This document shows positions 6,460 through 13,134 of a DNA stretch of 13,140 bases, in pieces. A program made the position numbers and the translations under genes. The DNA comes from Alphaproteobacteria bacterium. GTDB lineage: Bacteria; Pseudomonadota; Alphaproteobacteria; Rhodobacterales; Rhodobacteraceae. How positions within the stretch are numbered: the stretch's first letter is position 1; each line of letters opens with the position of its first letter. Where the stretch lies: positions 1 through 13,140 of the forward strand of contig JAADIC010000200.1 in NCBI GenBank assembly GCA_013151535.1, read 5' to 3'. The notes below the pieces were generated by a model, which saw nothing but the letters and a program-made list of their open reading frames with translations, was not told the origin of the DNA and made no database searches.

Positions 6460-7047
6460 ATGTCCGATCCATTTTTCTTTGGTTATGGTTCACTGGTGAA
6501 CCGCGCCACCCACGAATATGAACAGGCCCGCCCGGCGCGGGTATCCGGCTGGCGGCGGCAATGGCGGCACACGTCTTTGCGCGACGTGGCCTATCTGACG
6601 GTACATGAGGCACCGGGGCATCAGATCGACGGATTGATCGCGGCGGTCCCGAATGCCGATTGGGCAGCACTTGATATCCGCGAACACGCCTATGATCGCC
6701 TGCACCTGCCGGACCAGCATGTTAGCCACGACCATCCCGAGGATATCTCGGTTCAAATCTACAAAACCAAATCCGGTAATGATGCGCCACCCTCGGTTCT
6801 GCATCCGATCTTGCTCAGCTATCTGGATACGGTCATTCACGGTTATCTTGAAGTGTTTGGCGAGCAGGGCGTGCATGATTTCTTTGACAGCACCGATGGT
6901 TGGGACTCGCCGATCCAAAACGACCGCCACGCGCCGATTTATCCCAGACATTCCGCGCCCAAGGGCGATATCCTTGGCTTCATCGACGAAAAGTTGAACG
7001 CGGTTGCGGCGAATGTGAAGCAGAACCAGCCCAACCGGCGGTGGTGA
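6460..7047 (+). CDS. gamma-glutamylcyclotransferase-like protein
   Basis: The protein has 195 residues. The N-terminal FFFGYGSLVN (5-14) is the YGSL substrate-binding loop of the GGCT/ChaC fold. ALDIREHAYDR (70-80) places E75 where the family has its catalytic glutamate. Such enzymes release 5-oxoproline from gamma-glutamyl compounds or glutathione. The exact substrate cannot be read from the sequence, and this subfamily lacks the long ChaC C-terminal region. GGAGG lies five bases before the ATG. It is divergent from the gcv operon and converges on gltX; the shared gap to gcv holds both promoters. The C-terminus (about 175-195) is polar and low in conserved-looking motifs. Confidence 0.8.
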   Translation: MSDPFFFGYGSLVNRATHEYEQARPARVSGWRRQWRHTSLRDVAYLTVHEAPGHQIDGLIAAVPNADWAALDIREHAYDRLHLPDQHVSHDHPEDISVQIYKTKSGNDAPPSVLHPILLSYLDTVIHGYLEVFGEQGVHDFFDSTDGWDSPIQNDRHAPIYPRHSAPKGDILGFIDEKLNAVAANVKQNQPNRRW

Positions 7048-7064
7048 AGTTTAGCCCCTAGCGC

Positions 7065-7126
7065 TTGGGCAAAGAAAATCTTTCCCAAAAGATTTTCAAC
7101 CTGAATAATTTTCGATAAAATTATTC
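7065..7126. terminator. AT-rich alternative hairpins between convergent genes
   Basis: Three stems fit in 62 bases. Stem A: TTGGG-AAAGA (7065-7075, one bulged C) with TCTTTCCCAA (7079-7088). Stem B: GAAAATCTTT (7074-7083) with AAAGATTTTC (7088-7097), perfect 10 bp, loop CCCA. Stem C: GAATAATTTT (7103-7112) with AAAATTATTC (7117-7126), perfect 10 bp, loop CGAT. A and B cannot form together. The position between two convergent stops suggests a bidirectional transcription end. On the minus strand stem B is followed by TTT, but the stems are AT-rich, so this is not a classic terminator. Confidence 0.5.
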
Positions 7127-7138
7127 CCTCAACATCCG

Positions 7139-8485
7139 CTATGCTTTCGCCGCAATAATCTGCAACAACGGCAGCAACTTGCCCATATCCGGCCCGTGCG
7201 CCGAGCCTGTCAGCGCCTTTCTGAGCGGCATGAACAGCCCACGCCCCTTGCGCCCGGTTGCGGCTTTCACCGCGACCGTCCAGTTTGACCAGGCATCGCG
7301 ATCAAGCGGGCCATCGGGAAGCATCGCCATGGCCTCGGCCACAAATTCGCGATCCGCCTCGTCAATCAGTGGCGCGGCCCCGTCCCGGCACAAGGCCCAC
7401 CATTTGGCGATATCGGCGCGGGTTTGCACGTTTTCATGCACCGCGTCCCACAGATCGGCGGCCAATTCATCCGGCACGCCAGCCGCCTGCATTGCATCGG
7501 ACATATCCACGGCAGACAAGGCCGATACAAACCGCGCCGTCAGCGGTTTCAAATCCTCAACGTCGAATTTCGTCGGTGCCGCGCCGAAATCACCGATCTC
7601 AAAGCCCGCCACCAATTCATCAATCGAAGCGCGCAATTCCACCGGCCTGGACGCCCCGATCCGCGCCATATGCGACAGCAGCGCCATCGGCTCAATCCCC
7701 GATTCACGCAGATCGCGCAGGGCCAGAGTACCCAGCCGCTTGGACAAAGCCTCGCCCTGTGGGCCGGTCAGCAGGGAATGATGCGCAAAGTCTGGAACCG
7801 TGCCACCCAGCGCCTGAATGATCTGGATTTGGGTGGCGGTGTTGGTCACATGATCCGAGCCACGCACCACATGGGTGATGCCCATTTCCGTGTCATCCAC
7901 CACCGAGGCCAGCGTATACAAAACCTGCCCGTCACCCCGGATCAGCACCGGATCAGACACCGAAGCCGCATCAATCGAAATCGCCCCGAGGATACCATCG
8001 ACCCAGTCGATGCGGCTCTGGTCCAGCTTGAAGCGCCAATGGCCGGGGCGATCGGCCCTCAGCGCGTCTTTCTCAGCGTCACTCAACCGCAAAGCCGCCC
8101 GGTCATAAACCGGCGGATTGCCCATGTTCAACTGCTTCTTGCGTTTGAGATCCAGCTCGACCGGGGTTTCAAAACACTCGTAAAACCGCCCCGCCTCGCG
8201 CAGGCGATCCGCCGCCGCATGATACCGGTCAAGCCGGGAGGATTGGGTTTCAACCCGGTCCCAATGAAGGCCCAGCCATTCCAGATCGCGCTTGATCGCG
8301 TCGGCATATTCGGGCTTTGAACGCGCACCATCCGTATCATCCAGCCGCAAAATAAACTGGCCGCCGGATTTGCGGGCGATCAGGAAATTGAACAAAGCCG
8401 TACGCAGATTACCCACATGGAGGTATCCGGTTGGCGATGGTGCAAAGCGTGTAACAGTTGTCGGGGTCGTCATCTGATCGGCCAT
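7139..8485 (-). CDS. gltX: glutamyl-tRNA synthetase
   Basis: The protein has 448 residues. The class I HIGH-type motif is at 15-26 (APSPTGYLHVGN) and the KMSKS-type motif is ALSKRLG with K249. LRLDDTD (about 46-52) and the WVDGILG / DPVLIRGDGQVLYTLASVVDDTEMGITHVVRG blocks are those of bacterial GluRS. It charges tRNA with glutamate. Alphaproteobacteria usually carry two gltX genes, and the KLSKR-type motif with this short length resembles one of the two paralogue classes; whether it charges tRNA-Glu or also tRNA-Gln (with GatCAB correction) cannot be decided here. The ATG at 8485 has no clear ribosome binding site; an in-frame ATG at 8473 is the alternative. It is divergent from the desaturase gene. 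Confidence 0.95.
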   Translation of the reverse strand: MADQMTTPTTVTRFAPSPTGYLHVGNLRTALFNFLIARKSGGQFILRLDDTDGARSKPEYADAIKRDLEWLGLHWDRVETQSSRLDRYHAAADRLREAGRFYECFETPVELDLKRKKQLNMGNPPVYDRAALRLSDAEKDALRADRPGHWRFKLDQSRIDWVDGILGAISIDAASVSDPVLIRGDGQVLYTLASVVDDTEMGITHVVRGSDHVTNTATQIQIIQALGGTVPDFAHHSLLTGPQGEALSKRLGTLALRDLRESGIEPMALLSHMARIGASRPVELRASIDELVAGFEIGDFGAAPTKFDVEDLKPLTARFVSALSAVDMSDAMQAAGVPDELAADLWDAVHENVQTRADIAKWWALCRDGAAPLIDEADREFVAEAMAMLPDGPLDRDAWSNWTVAVKAATGRKGRGLFMPLRKALTGSAHGPDMGKLLPLLQIIAAKA

Positions 8486-8679
8486 TGTTGGGAAGTTCTG
8501 AAGTGCGCGGCCTTCCTACACCGCCCAAGCGCGATTGCCAACACGCGGCGGCCGCCATTTCTCGCATCTTCATCCGCCAAAATGTTCTGGCCAAAACCGC
8601 GATTATGCTGCTAATCTTGTGCGATATCCAAGCGATGGATTTTGAATTGCTGGTTCTTTTATTCCTTTGAGGCGTGTCC

Positions 8680-9711
8680 ATGACAACCGTTAACCCCACA
8701 GCATCACCGCCTCTGGCAACAGACATAAAACCACAGGATTGGCCGCGTATCTTGATGCCCTATTCCAAGCCGGACAACCGGCGCGCGGGCCTGGAATTCA
8801 CAATCACACTGATACCATTCCTGGCCCTGTGGGCATTGGCGGCCTGGGCAACGAGCGTCAGTTATTGGCTGACATTGCTGATCTCGATCCCCGCTGCGGC
8901 TTTTCTGACGCGGTTGTTCATATTTCAGCACGATTGCGGCCACCGCGCCTGTTTTGAAAGCCGCACGATCAATGATTTTCTGGGCCGCCTGCTTGGGGTA
9001 ATCACCCTGACACCTTACGCCATGTGGCAGCGCAATCACGCGGTTCACCATGCCATTTCCGGCGATCTTGGGCGGCGGCGTGACAGTGACATTCGCACCC
9101 TGACTGTGGTGGAATACCAAGCGTTGAGCCCTGTGAGCCGCCTGCTTTACCGGCTTTATCGCAATCCGTTCACCTTGTTTGTCTTTGGCCCGTTCTGGGT
9201 ATTTTTCATCCGGTATCGTCTGCCGATTGATGCCAGAACCGCGACACGGCGCGACTGGTTCAGCACCATGGGCAGCAATCTGGCCCTTGTGGCGCTGATC
9301 CTGGGGCTTGGCTGGGTTATCGGCATCGACACGGTTTTGATGGTCCATGCCCCCATCGTGTTCCTCACCGCCAGTTTCGGTGTCTGGCTGTTTTATGTGC
9401 AACACCAGTTTGAAAAAACCATTTGGGAGGACAGTGAAAAATGGAACCTTCAGGCGGCGGCCCTTTACGGCAGTTCGCATTATCGCCTGCCTGCGCCCCT
9501 GCGCTGGTTCAGCGGCAATATTGGGATTCACCACGTTCATCATCTGTCAAGCCGTGTCCCGTTTTATCGCCTGCCCGAGGTGTTGCGGGACCATCCGCAA
9601 CTGGATGAAACAAGCAGCATCGGCCTGCGCGAAAGCCTGTCCTGTGCATGGCTTGCCCTGTGGGATGAACAACGCAAACGGCTGGTCAGGTTCAACGACA
9701 TCCCCGCTTGA
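8680..9711 (+). CDS. membrane fatty acid desaturase (delta-12/omega-6-like)
   Basis: The protein has 343 residues from the ATG at 8680. A GTG at 8674 is in frame, but GAGG (8669-8672) is spaced seven bases from the ATG, which decides the start. The three histidine boxes of the di-iron integral membrane desaturases are present: HDCGH (84-88), HAVHH (120-124) and HHVHH (284-288). Hydrophobic segments lie at about 42-58, 62-82, 165-180 and 200-235, as in four-helix desaturases. The third box as H-H-V-H-H, preceded by GNIGI, resembles omega-6 desaturases and beta-carotene-type oxygenases of the same superfamily. It should introduce a double bond in acyl chains using O2 and an electron donor. The VOC gene follows 52 bases later. 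Substrate and position are inferred. Confidence 0.88.
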   Translation: MTTVNPTASPPLATDIKPQDWPRILMPYSKPDNRRAGLEFTITLIPFLALWALAAWATSVSYWLTLLISIPAAAFLTRLFIFQHDCGHRACFESRTINDFLGRLLGVITLTPYAMWQRNHAVHHAISGDLGRRRDSDIRTLTVVEYQALSPVSRLLYRLYRNPFTLFVFGPFWVFFIRYRLPIDARTATRRDWFSTMGSNLALVALILGLGWVIGIDTVLMVHAPIVFLTASFGVWLFYVQHQFEKTIWEDSEKWNLQAAALYGSSHYRLPAPLRWFSGNIGIHHVHHLSSRVPFYRLPEVLRDHPQLDETSSIGLRESLSCAWLALWDEQRKRLVRFNDIPA

Positions 9712-9763
9712 CGGGCAGACGTTGGCGGTTATGGTTCATGGTGAACATAAAGGGAACATCTTG

Positions 9764-10108
9764 ATGGAAAACGACAAGGGCATTAATTATATCGAGTTCG
9801 TCGTCACCGATATCGGGCGCGCCAAAACCTTCTATGGGGGCGCTTTTGGCTGGCGTTTCACCGATTACGGCCCCTCTTATTGCGAGTTCAATGACGGGCA
9901 TATGAAGGGTGGATTTGAAGCGGGTGAGCCAACCCCGAAGGGCGGTGCATTGGTGGTGCTTTACGGTCGTGACCTTGATGCGCTGCAATCGGCGATCACC
10001 CGGGCGGGCGGCACAATTACAAAACCGCAATTCGATTTCCCCGGCGGGCGGCGGTTTCACTTCACGGATCCCGATGGCTATGAGCTGGCGGTCTGGACAA
10101 AATCCTGA
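9764..10108 (+). CDS. VOC (glyoxalase/bleomycin-resistance fold) family protein
   Basis: The protein has 114 residues from the ATG at 9764, which has AGGGA about eight bases upstream. An in-frame ATG at 9731 could add 11 residues. Two beta-alpha-beta-beta-beta halves are recognisable: INYIEFVVTDIGRAKTFY...FGW (7-30) and LDALQSAITRAGG...RRFHFTDPDGYELAVW (71-111). The usual first metal histidine is replaced in INYIEF, while E107 is kept, so metal-dependent catalysis is doubtful. Its role is unknown; VOC proteins include lyases, dioxygenases and resistance or binding proteins. It lies downstream of the desaturase in the same direction, with no clear promoter between them. Confidence 0.85.
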   Translation: MENDKGINYIEFVVTDIGRAKTFYGGAFGWRFTDYGPSYCEFNDGHMKGGFEAGEPTPKGGALVVLYGRDLDALQSAITRAGGTITKPQFDFPGGRRFHFTDPDGYELAVWTKS

Positions 10109-10209
10109 GGTTATAAACCTTTTGGCAATGTTTGTGGCATAATCATGCAGATGTTCCGCTTATGCGGGGCCTGCTTGCTTGCAGAAACAGACCTCCAGTC
10201 TGTCATTCT

Positions 10210-10240
10210 TGCGCCCCGTCCGAATTGGCGGGGCGCATTT
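10210..10240 (+). terminator. intrinsic terminator after the VOC gene, shared with the convergent FAD enzyme gene
   Basis: TGCGCCCCGTC (10210-10220) pairs with GGCGGGGCGCA (10227-10237) over 11 bp with one G-U pair and the loop CGAATT; TTT follows on the plus strand. It stands five bases past the minus-strand stop codon at 10245, so it could also block transcription from that side, though the minus-strand tail is not T-rich. It lies 100 bases after the VOC stop; that gap holds smaller hairpins (see findings). Confidence 0.7.
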
Positions 10241-10244
10241 CAGT

Positions 10245-11660
10245 TCAAAGCGGGACAATCACCCCGGGGTTCATAATGCCATTTGGGTCCAGCGCAGATT
10301 TTATCGCGCGCATCGCCTGCAATTTCGCCGGATCGCCATAGGTCTGCAAATCGTTGATCTTCATCCGCCCGATCCCGTGTTCCGCCGAAAACGAGCCACC
10401 CAAATCCGCAACCAGCCGGTAAACCATCGCCGTGACTACACCTTTCAACGCGGCGAAATCTTTTCGATCACGACCCTGTGGTGGATAGATATTGTAGTGC
10501 AAATTGCCGTCACCCACATGACCAAAACAATTGATACGAAAATCACCAAGCCCCAAGACCAGTTCACCGGCGCGGGCAATGAATTCGGGGATCAAGCTGA
10601 CCGGCACCGAAATATCATGTGAGCTGATTGAACCAATCAGCCGGTTCGCCTCGGGAATGCTCTCACGCACAGCCCAAAACGCCAGCCGCTGGCTTTCGTT
10701 CTGGGCGATGAGGGCGTCACTGACCAGACCGGCCTCTAGCGCGTCGGTAAGAACAGCTTCAAACGCCGCCTCAACATCAAAATCCCCCGAGACACCCAGT
10801 TCCACCAGAACCATCCAGCGCGACGGGTTTTCAAACGGCAGGCGCACCGGCAACGCGGTTTCTTTCAGAAACCCGAAGCCCTGCCGGTCGATCAGCTCGA
10901 ACGCCGACACCATGCTACCAAGGCGTGCCTGACACAGCGCCAGCAACTCAAGTGCTGCCTCGGGGTCGCGGATTTGCACGAACCCGGCAACAAACCTGTC
11001 TGGTTTTGCAAACACTTTCAGGGTGGCCGCCGTGATGACGCCCAAACTGCCCTCGGCCCCGATCAGCAGGTTTTTCAGATCATACCCGGTATTGTCCTTG
11101 CGCAGCCGTTTCAGGCCGTTCCAGATCGTGCCATCGGGCAACACCGCTTCAAGCCCAAGGCAAAGATCGCGGGTGTTGCCGTAACGCAAAACCCCGACGC
11201 CGCCGGCATTTGTCGACAGATTGCCACCGATTTGGCACGACCCTTGTGCGGCCAGCGACAGCGGAAACAACCGATCCGCCGCATCAGCCGCCGCCTGAAT
11301 GCTTGCCAGGACGGCCCCGGCCTGAACCTCGATCACATTGTCGGCCTTGTTCACGCCGCGAATGGTATTCATCCGCTCAAGCGACAAAACCACCGGCGCG
11401 GGCAAATCCTCGGCCACCTGCCCGCCAACCAGCCCGGTGCCGCCGCCGTAAGGGATGATCGCCACATGCGCCTGATTGCAAGCGGCAACGATTTTGGACA
11501 CCTCCACGGTGGTTTTCGGGGTTAAAAGCAAGCCTGCAACCCCTTTGAACTGCCCCCGCGGCTCCTCCAGATAGCGTGGTTCAACCGGCTTGAAACATGC
11601 TGTGGGCAGTTCAGCATGCAAGGCCGCTTTCAGATCATCATTTACCGGGTTCAGGCTCAT
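10245..11660 (-). CDS. FAD-linked dehydrogenase, D-2-hydroxyglutarate dehydrogenase type
   Basis: The protein has 471 residues. The N-terminal FAD_binding_4 domain contains PYGGGTGLVGG (70-80), which binds the pyrophosphate of FAD, and GSCQIGGNLSTNAGG with RYGNTRDL, then RKDNTGYDLKNLLIGAEGSLGVIT. The C-terminal FAD-oxidase_C domain has the metal and substrate residues H381 and H388 in GHVGDGNLH, and E427-H428 in SAEHGIGRMK. The phrase LAAQGSCQIGGN and the spacing resemble D-2-hydroxyglutarate dehydrogenase more than glycolate oxidase GlcD, but D-lactate dehydrogenase of the same family remains possible. It oxidises a D-2-hydroxy acid and passes electrons on, usually to a quinone or electron-transfer flavoprotein. 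Its ATG follows the upstream gene's TAG directly (TAGATG), so the two are translated as a unit. There is no separate promoter. Confidence 0.87.
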   Translation of the reverse strand: MSLNPVNDDLKAALHAELPTACFKPVEPRYLEEPRGQFKGVAGLLLTPKTTVEVSKIVAACNQAHVAIIPYGGGTGLVGGQVAEDLPAPVVLSLERMNTIRGVNKADNVIEVQAGAVLASIQAAADAADRLFPLSLAAQGSCQIGGNLSTNAGGVGVLRYGNTRDLCLGLEAVLPDGTIWNGLKRLRKDNTGYDLKNLLIGAEGSLGVITAATLKVFAKPDRFVAGFVQIRDPEAALELLALCQARLGSMVSAFELIDRQGFGFLKETALPVRLPFENPSRWMVLVELGVSGDFDVEAAFEAVLTDALEAGLVSDALIAQNESQRLAFWAVRESIPEANRLIGSISSHDISVPVSLIPEFIARAGELVLGLGDFRINCFGHVGDGNLHYNIYPPQGRDRKDFAALKGVVTAMVYRLVADLGGSFSAEHGIGRMKINDLQTYGDPAKLQAMRAIKSALDPNGIMNPGVIVPL

Positions 11661-12731
11661 CTAAGCGCGCGTCGGATCAGGCGACACTGCAACCAGTTGC
11701 TTGCCGAAATTACCACCCTCAAGCAGTTTGATAAACGCCTCTGGTGCGGCCTCCAAACCCTCGGCGATGGACTCGCGGTATTTGACCGCGCCGCTTTGGA
11801 TATGGCCCGAGACCTCCTGAACAAAGGCTGGAAAACGGTCGTAATGGTCAAAGATGATGAACCCACGCACATTCAGACGCCGGGTCAGAATGGTGCGCCA
11901 GACCTGCGGCAGCAAATTCACGCCCGCCGTAACACCGGCCCCCAGCCCACCGCCATTATACCACGCGATCATGCCGCAAACCGGAATGCGCCCGCCGACA
12001 TTCATCAGGGGCACCACCGCTTCAAGGGTCTTGCCCGCCACATTCTCGAAATAAATATCAATCCCGTCCGGGCACACGCTTGCCAAGTCCTTGCGCAAGG
12101 CTTTGCCATCCGGCGCGGCGCGGTGGTCTATGCAGGCGTCAAAGCCCAGTTCATCCACCGCATAGGCGCATTTATCCGCCCCACCCGCAACGCCAACCAC
12201 GCGCAAACCGTAAGCCTTGCCCAATTGCCCAACGACCGAGCCAACCGCCCCGGTGGCCGCCGAAACCGCCAGAGTTTCACCCGCTTTGGGCCGACCATGA
12301 TCGTTCAGACCAACAAAAGCCGTTAGCCCCGGCATGCCCAAAACCCCGAGCGCAGTCGAAATAGGGGCCAGGTTTGGATCCAGTTTGCGCACCATCTCGC
12401 CGTTCGAGATCGCATGGCTCTGCCAGCCAAACGCACCATTGACGAAATCACCCACCTGAAAACCAGTTTGGTTCGAGGCGATAACCTCGCCCACCGCGCC
12501 ACCTTCCATCACGCCCCCGATGGGCACCGGATCAGCATAGGATTTCGCGTCATCCATGCGCCCGCGCATGTAAGGATCGAGTGAAAGCCAGATGATCCGC
12601 ACCAAAAACTCGCCCTCGCCAGCTTGCGGCACAGGGGCCGTTTCCGCCCGAAAATCCGACAGTTTCGGCGCACCAACGGGCCGTGCGGCCAAGAGAATGC
12701 GGTAGAGATCGGTTGAGGTGATTTGTGCCAT
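11661..12731 (-). CDS. NADP-dependent MDR oxidoreductase (prostaglandin/alkenal reductase, CurA-like)
   Basis: The protein has 356 residues. LSLDPYMRGRM (49-59) is diagnostic for the leukotriene B4 dehydrogenase/CurA branch of the zinc-free medium-chain reductases. The Rossmann loop AATGAVGSVVGQLGK (158-172) binds NADPH, and FENVAGKTLEAVVPLMNVGGRIPVCGMI is also typical. Such enzymes reduce the double bond of alpha,beta-unsaturated ketones and aldehydes, so detoxification of reactive carbonyls is likely; the substrate is not known. GGGAA lies eight bases before the ATG. It is the first gene of a two-gene unit with the FAD enzyme, and its upstream region carries an inverted repeat at 12794-12817. 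A pathway linking the two enzymes is not evident. Confidence 0.9.
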   Translation of the reverse strand: MAQITSTDLYRILLAARPVGAPKLSDFRAETAPVPQAGEGEFLVRIIWLSLDPYMRGRMDDAKSYADPVPIGGVMEGGAVGEVIASNQTGFQVGDFVNGAFGWQSHAISNGEMVRKLDPNLAPISTALGVLGMPGLTAFVGLNDHGRPKAGETLAVSAATGAVGSVVGQLGKAYGLRVVGVAGGADKCAYAVDELGFDACIDHRAAPDGKALRKDLASVCPDGIDIYFENVAGKTLEAVVPLMNVGGRIPVCGMIAWYNGGGLGAGVTAGVNLLPQVWRTILTRRLNVRGFIIFDHYDRFPAFVQEVSGHIQSGAVKYRESIAEGLEAAPEAFIKLLEGGNFGKQLVAVSPDPTRA

Positions 12732-12793
12732 GCATGAATTCCCGGATCGCTGCTGTTTAGGATCACATCACTGTGCCACCTCGCTTCTGGATT

Positions 12794-12817
12794 TGAAAGT
12801 CCTGCGTCTCACTTTCA
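12794..12817. promoter_or_regulatory. inverted repeat, candidate operator upstream of the MDR oxidoreductase
   Basis: TGAAAGT (12794-12800) and ACTTTCA (12811-12817) are perfect 7-base inverted arms with a 10-base centre. The repeat ends about 62 bases upstream of the MDR start codon. That distance and symmetry suit a dimeric repressor or activator of the TetR, MarR or LysR type. No T-run follows, so a terminator is unlikely. The regulator is not in the window. Confidence 0.4.
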
Positions 12818-12878
12818 TCCCCCCGACCCACCAGATTGATAAATCCACAGATAACTGCGCAATCCACTTCCACGCCCC

Positions 12879-12907
12879 TTGACGCCCAAGCCCGCGTCGC
12901 CTAAATC
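12879..12907 (+). promoter_or_regulatory. promoter of tRNA-Met
   Basis: CTTGACG with the -35 hexamer TTGACG at 12879-12884, a 17-base spacer and a weak -10 TAAATC (12902-12907) would start transcription near 12914, six bases before the mature tRNA 5' end. A strong CTTGAC box with a weak -10 is common for stable RNA genes of alphaproteobacteria. Confidence 0.55.
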
Positions 12908-12919
12908 CACCCACGGTGC

Positions 12920-12996
12920 GGCGGGGTAGCTCAGGTGGTTAGAGCAGCGGAATCATAATCCGCGTGTCGGGGGTTCAAGTCCCTCTCCCGCTACCA
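12920..12996 (+). tRNA. tRNA-Met (anticodon CAT), elongator type
   Basis: The 77-base cloverleaf folds fully: acceptor GGCGGGG (12920-12926) with TCCCGCT, D-stem GCTC/GAGC, anticodon stem GCGGA/TCCGC (12947-12951 and after the loop), anticodon CAT at 12954-12956 preceded by T and followed by A, a five-base variable loop, T-loop TTCAAGT, and an encoded CCA end (12994-12996). Initiator tRNA is excluded by the paired first base position and the lack of three G-C pairs in the anticodon stem. A CAT anticodon could also be tRNA-Ile2 (lysidine modified), but the body matches alphaproteobacterial elongator Met as I know it. Confidence 0.9.
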
Positions 12997-13042
12997 ACAA
13001 AATCAAATGCTTACGTTATATTTCACTCTCAACTATTTTTCG

Positions 13043-13063
13043 TGGGGTTCTATTGGGGTTCTA
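13043..13063 (+). repeat. period-11 tandem repeat downstream of tRNA-Met
   Basis: TGGGGTTCTA occurs at 13043-13052 and again at 13054-13063, one base apart, so the copies lie on the same face of the helix. It is located 46 bases past the tRNA in AT-rich sequence. Such phased short repeats can be protein-binding sites, for example for a recombinase or a regulator of the gene to the right. Confidence 0.5.
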
Positions 13064-13128
13064 AAATGTTGAACTGCACTTCTGAGTTTGCAAGAATTGG
13101 CCAAGTAAACAACTGACTGACCTCTAAG

Positions 13129-13134
13129 AAGGAG
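13129..13134 (+). promoter_or_regulatory. ribosome binding site of a gene starting beyond the window
   Basis: AAGGAG is followed by six bases to the window end, which is the normal distance to a start codon. A plus-strand gene probably begins at about 13141. No coding frame of convincing length exists between the tRNA and this site. Confidence 0.6.

Noticed and set aside
6158..6670. Minus-strand open frame of 170 codons across the gcv leader
   Set aside because: It runs through the riboswitch and into the antisense of the cyclotransferase-like gene; the conserved aptamer bases explain the region.
7424..8320. 298-codon plus-strand open frame opposite gltX
   Set aside because: Its composition (rich in R, H, Q, P) is that of an antisense frame, and gltX carries all its motifs on the other strand.
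8486..8679. Divergent gap between gltX and the desaturase
   Set aside because: I looked for promoters and dyads and found only weak candidates and a short GCCAAAA duplication; nothing supportable.
8704..9543. 279-codon minus-strand open frame opposite the desaturase
   Set aside because: The desaturase histidine boxes prove the plus strand is coding; the reverse frame has no recognisable domain.
10119..10143. Possible sigma-54 promoter (TTGGCA ... TGTGGCAT) after the VOC gene
   Set aside because: The GG and GC elements are not at the required ten-base spacing.
11616..12326. 236-codon plus-strand open frame opposite the MDR gene
   Set aside because: Antisense shadow without motifs; the MDR protein is complete on the other strand.
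13008..13114. Two tiny open frames (about 21 and 16 codons) after the tRNA
   Set aside because: No ribosome binding sites and no recognisable peptide features; they are expected by chance in AT-rich DNA.
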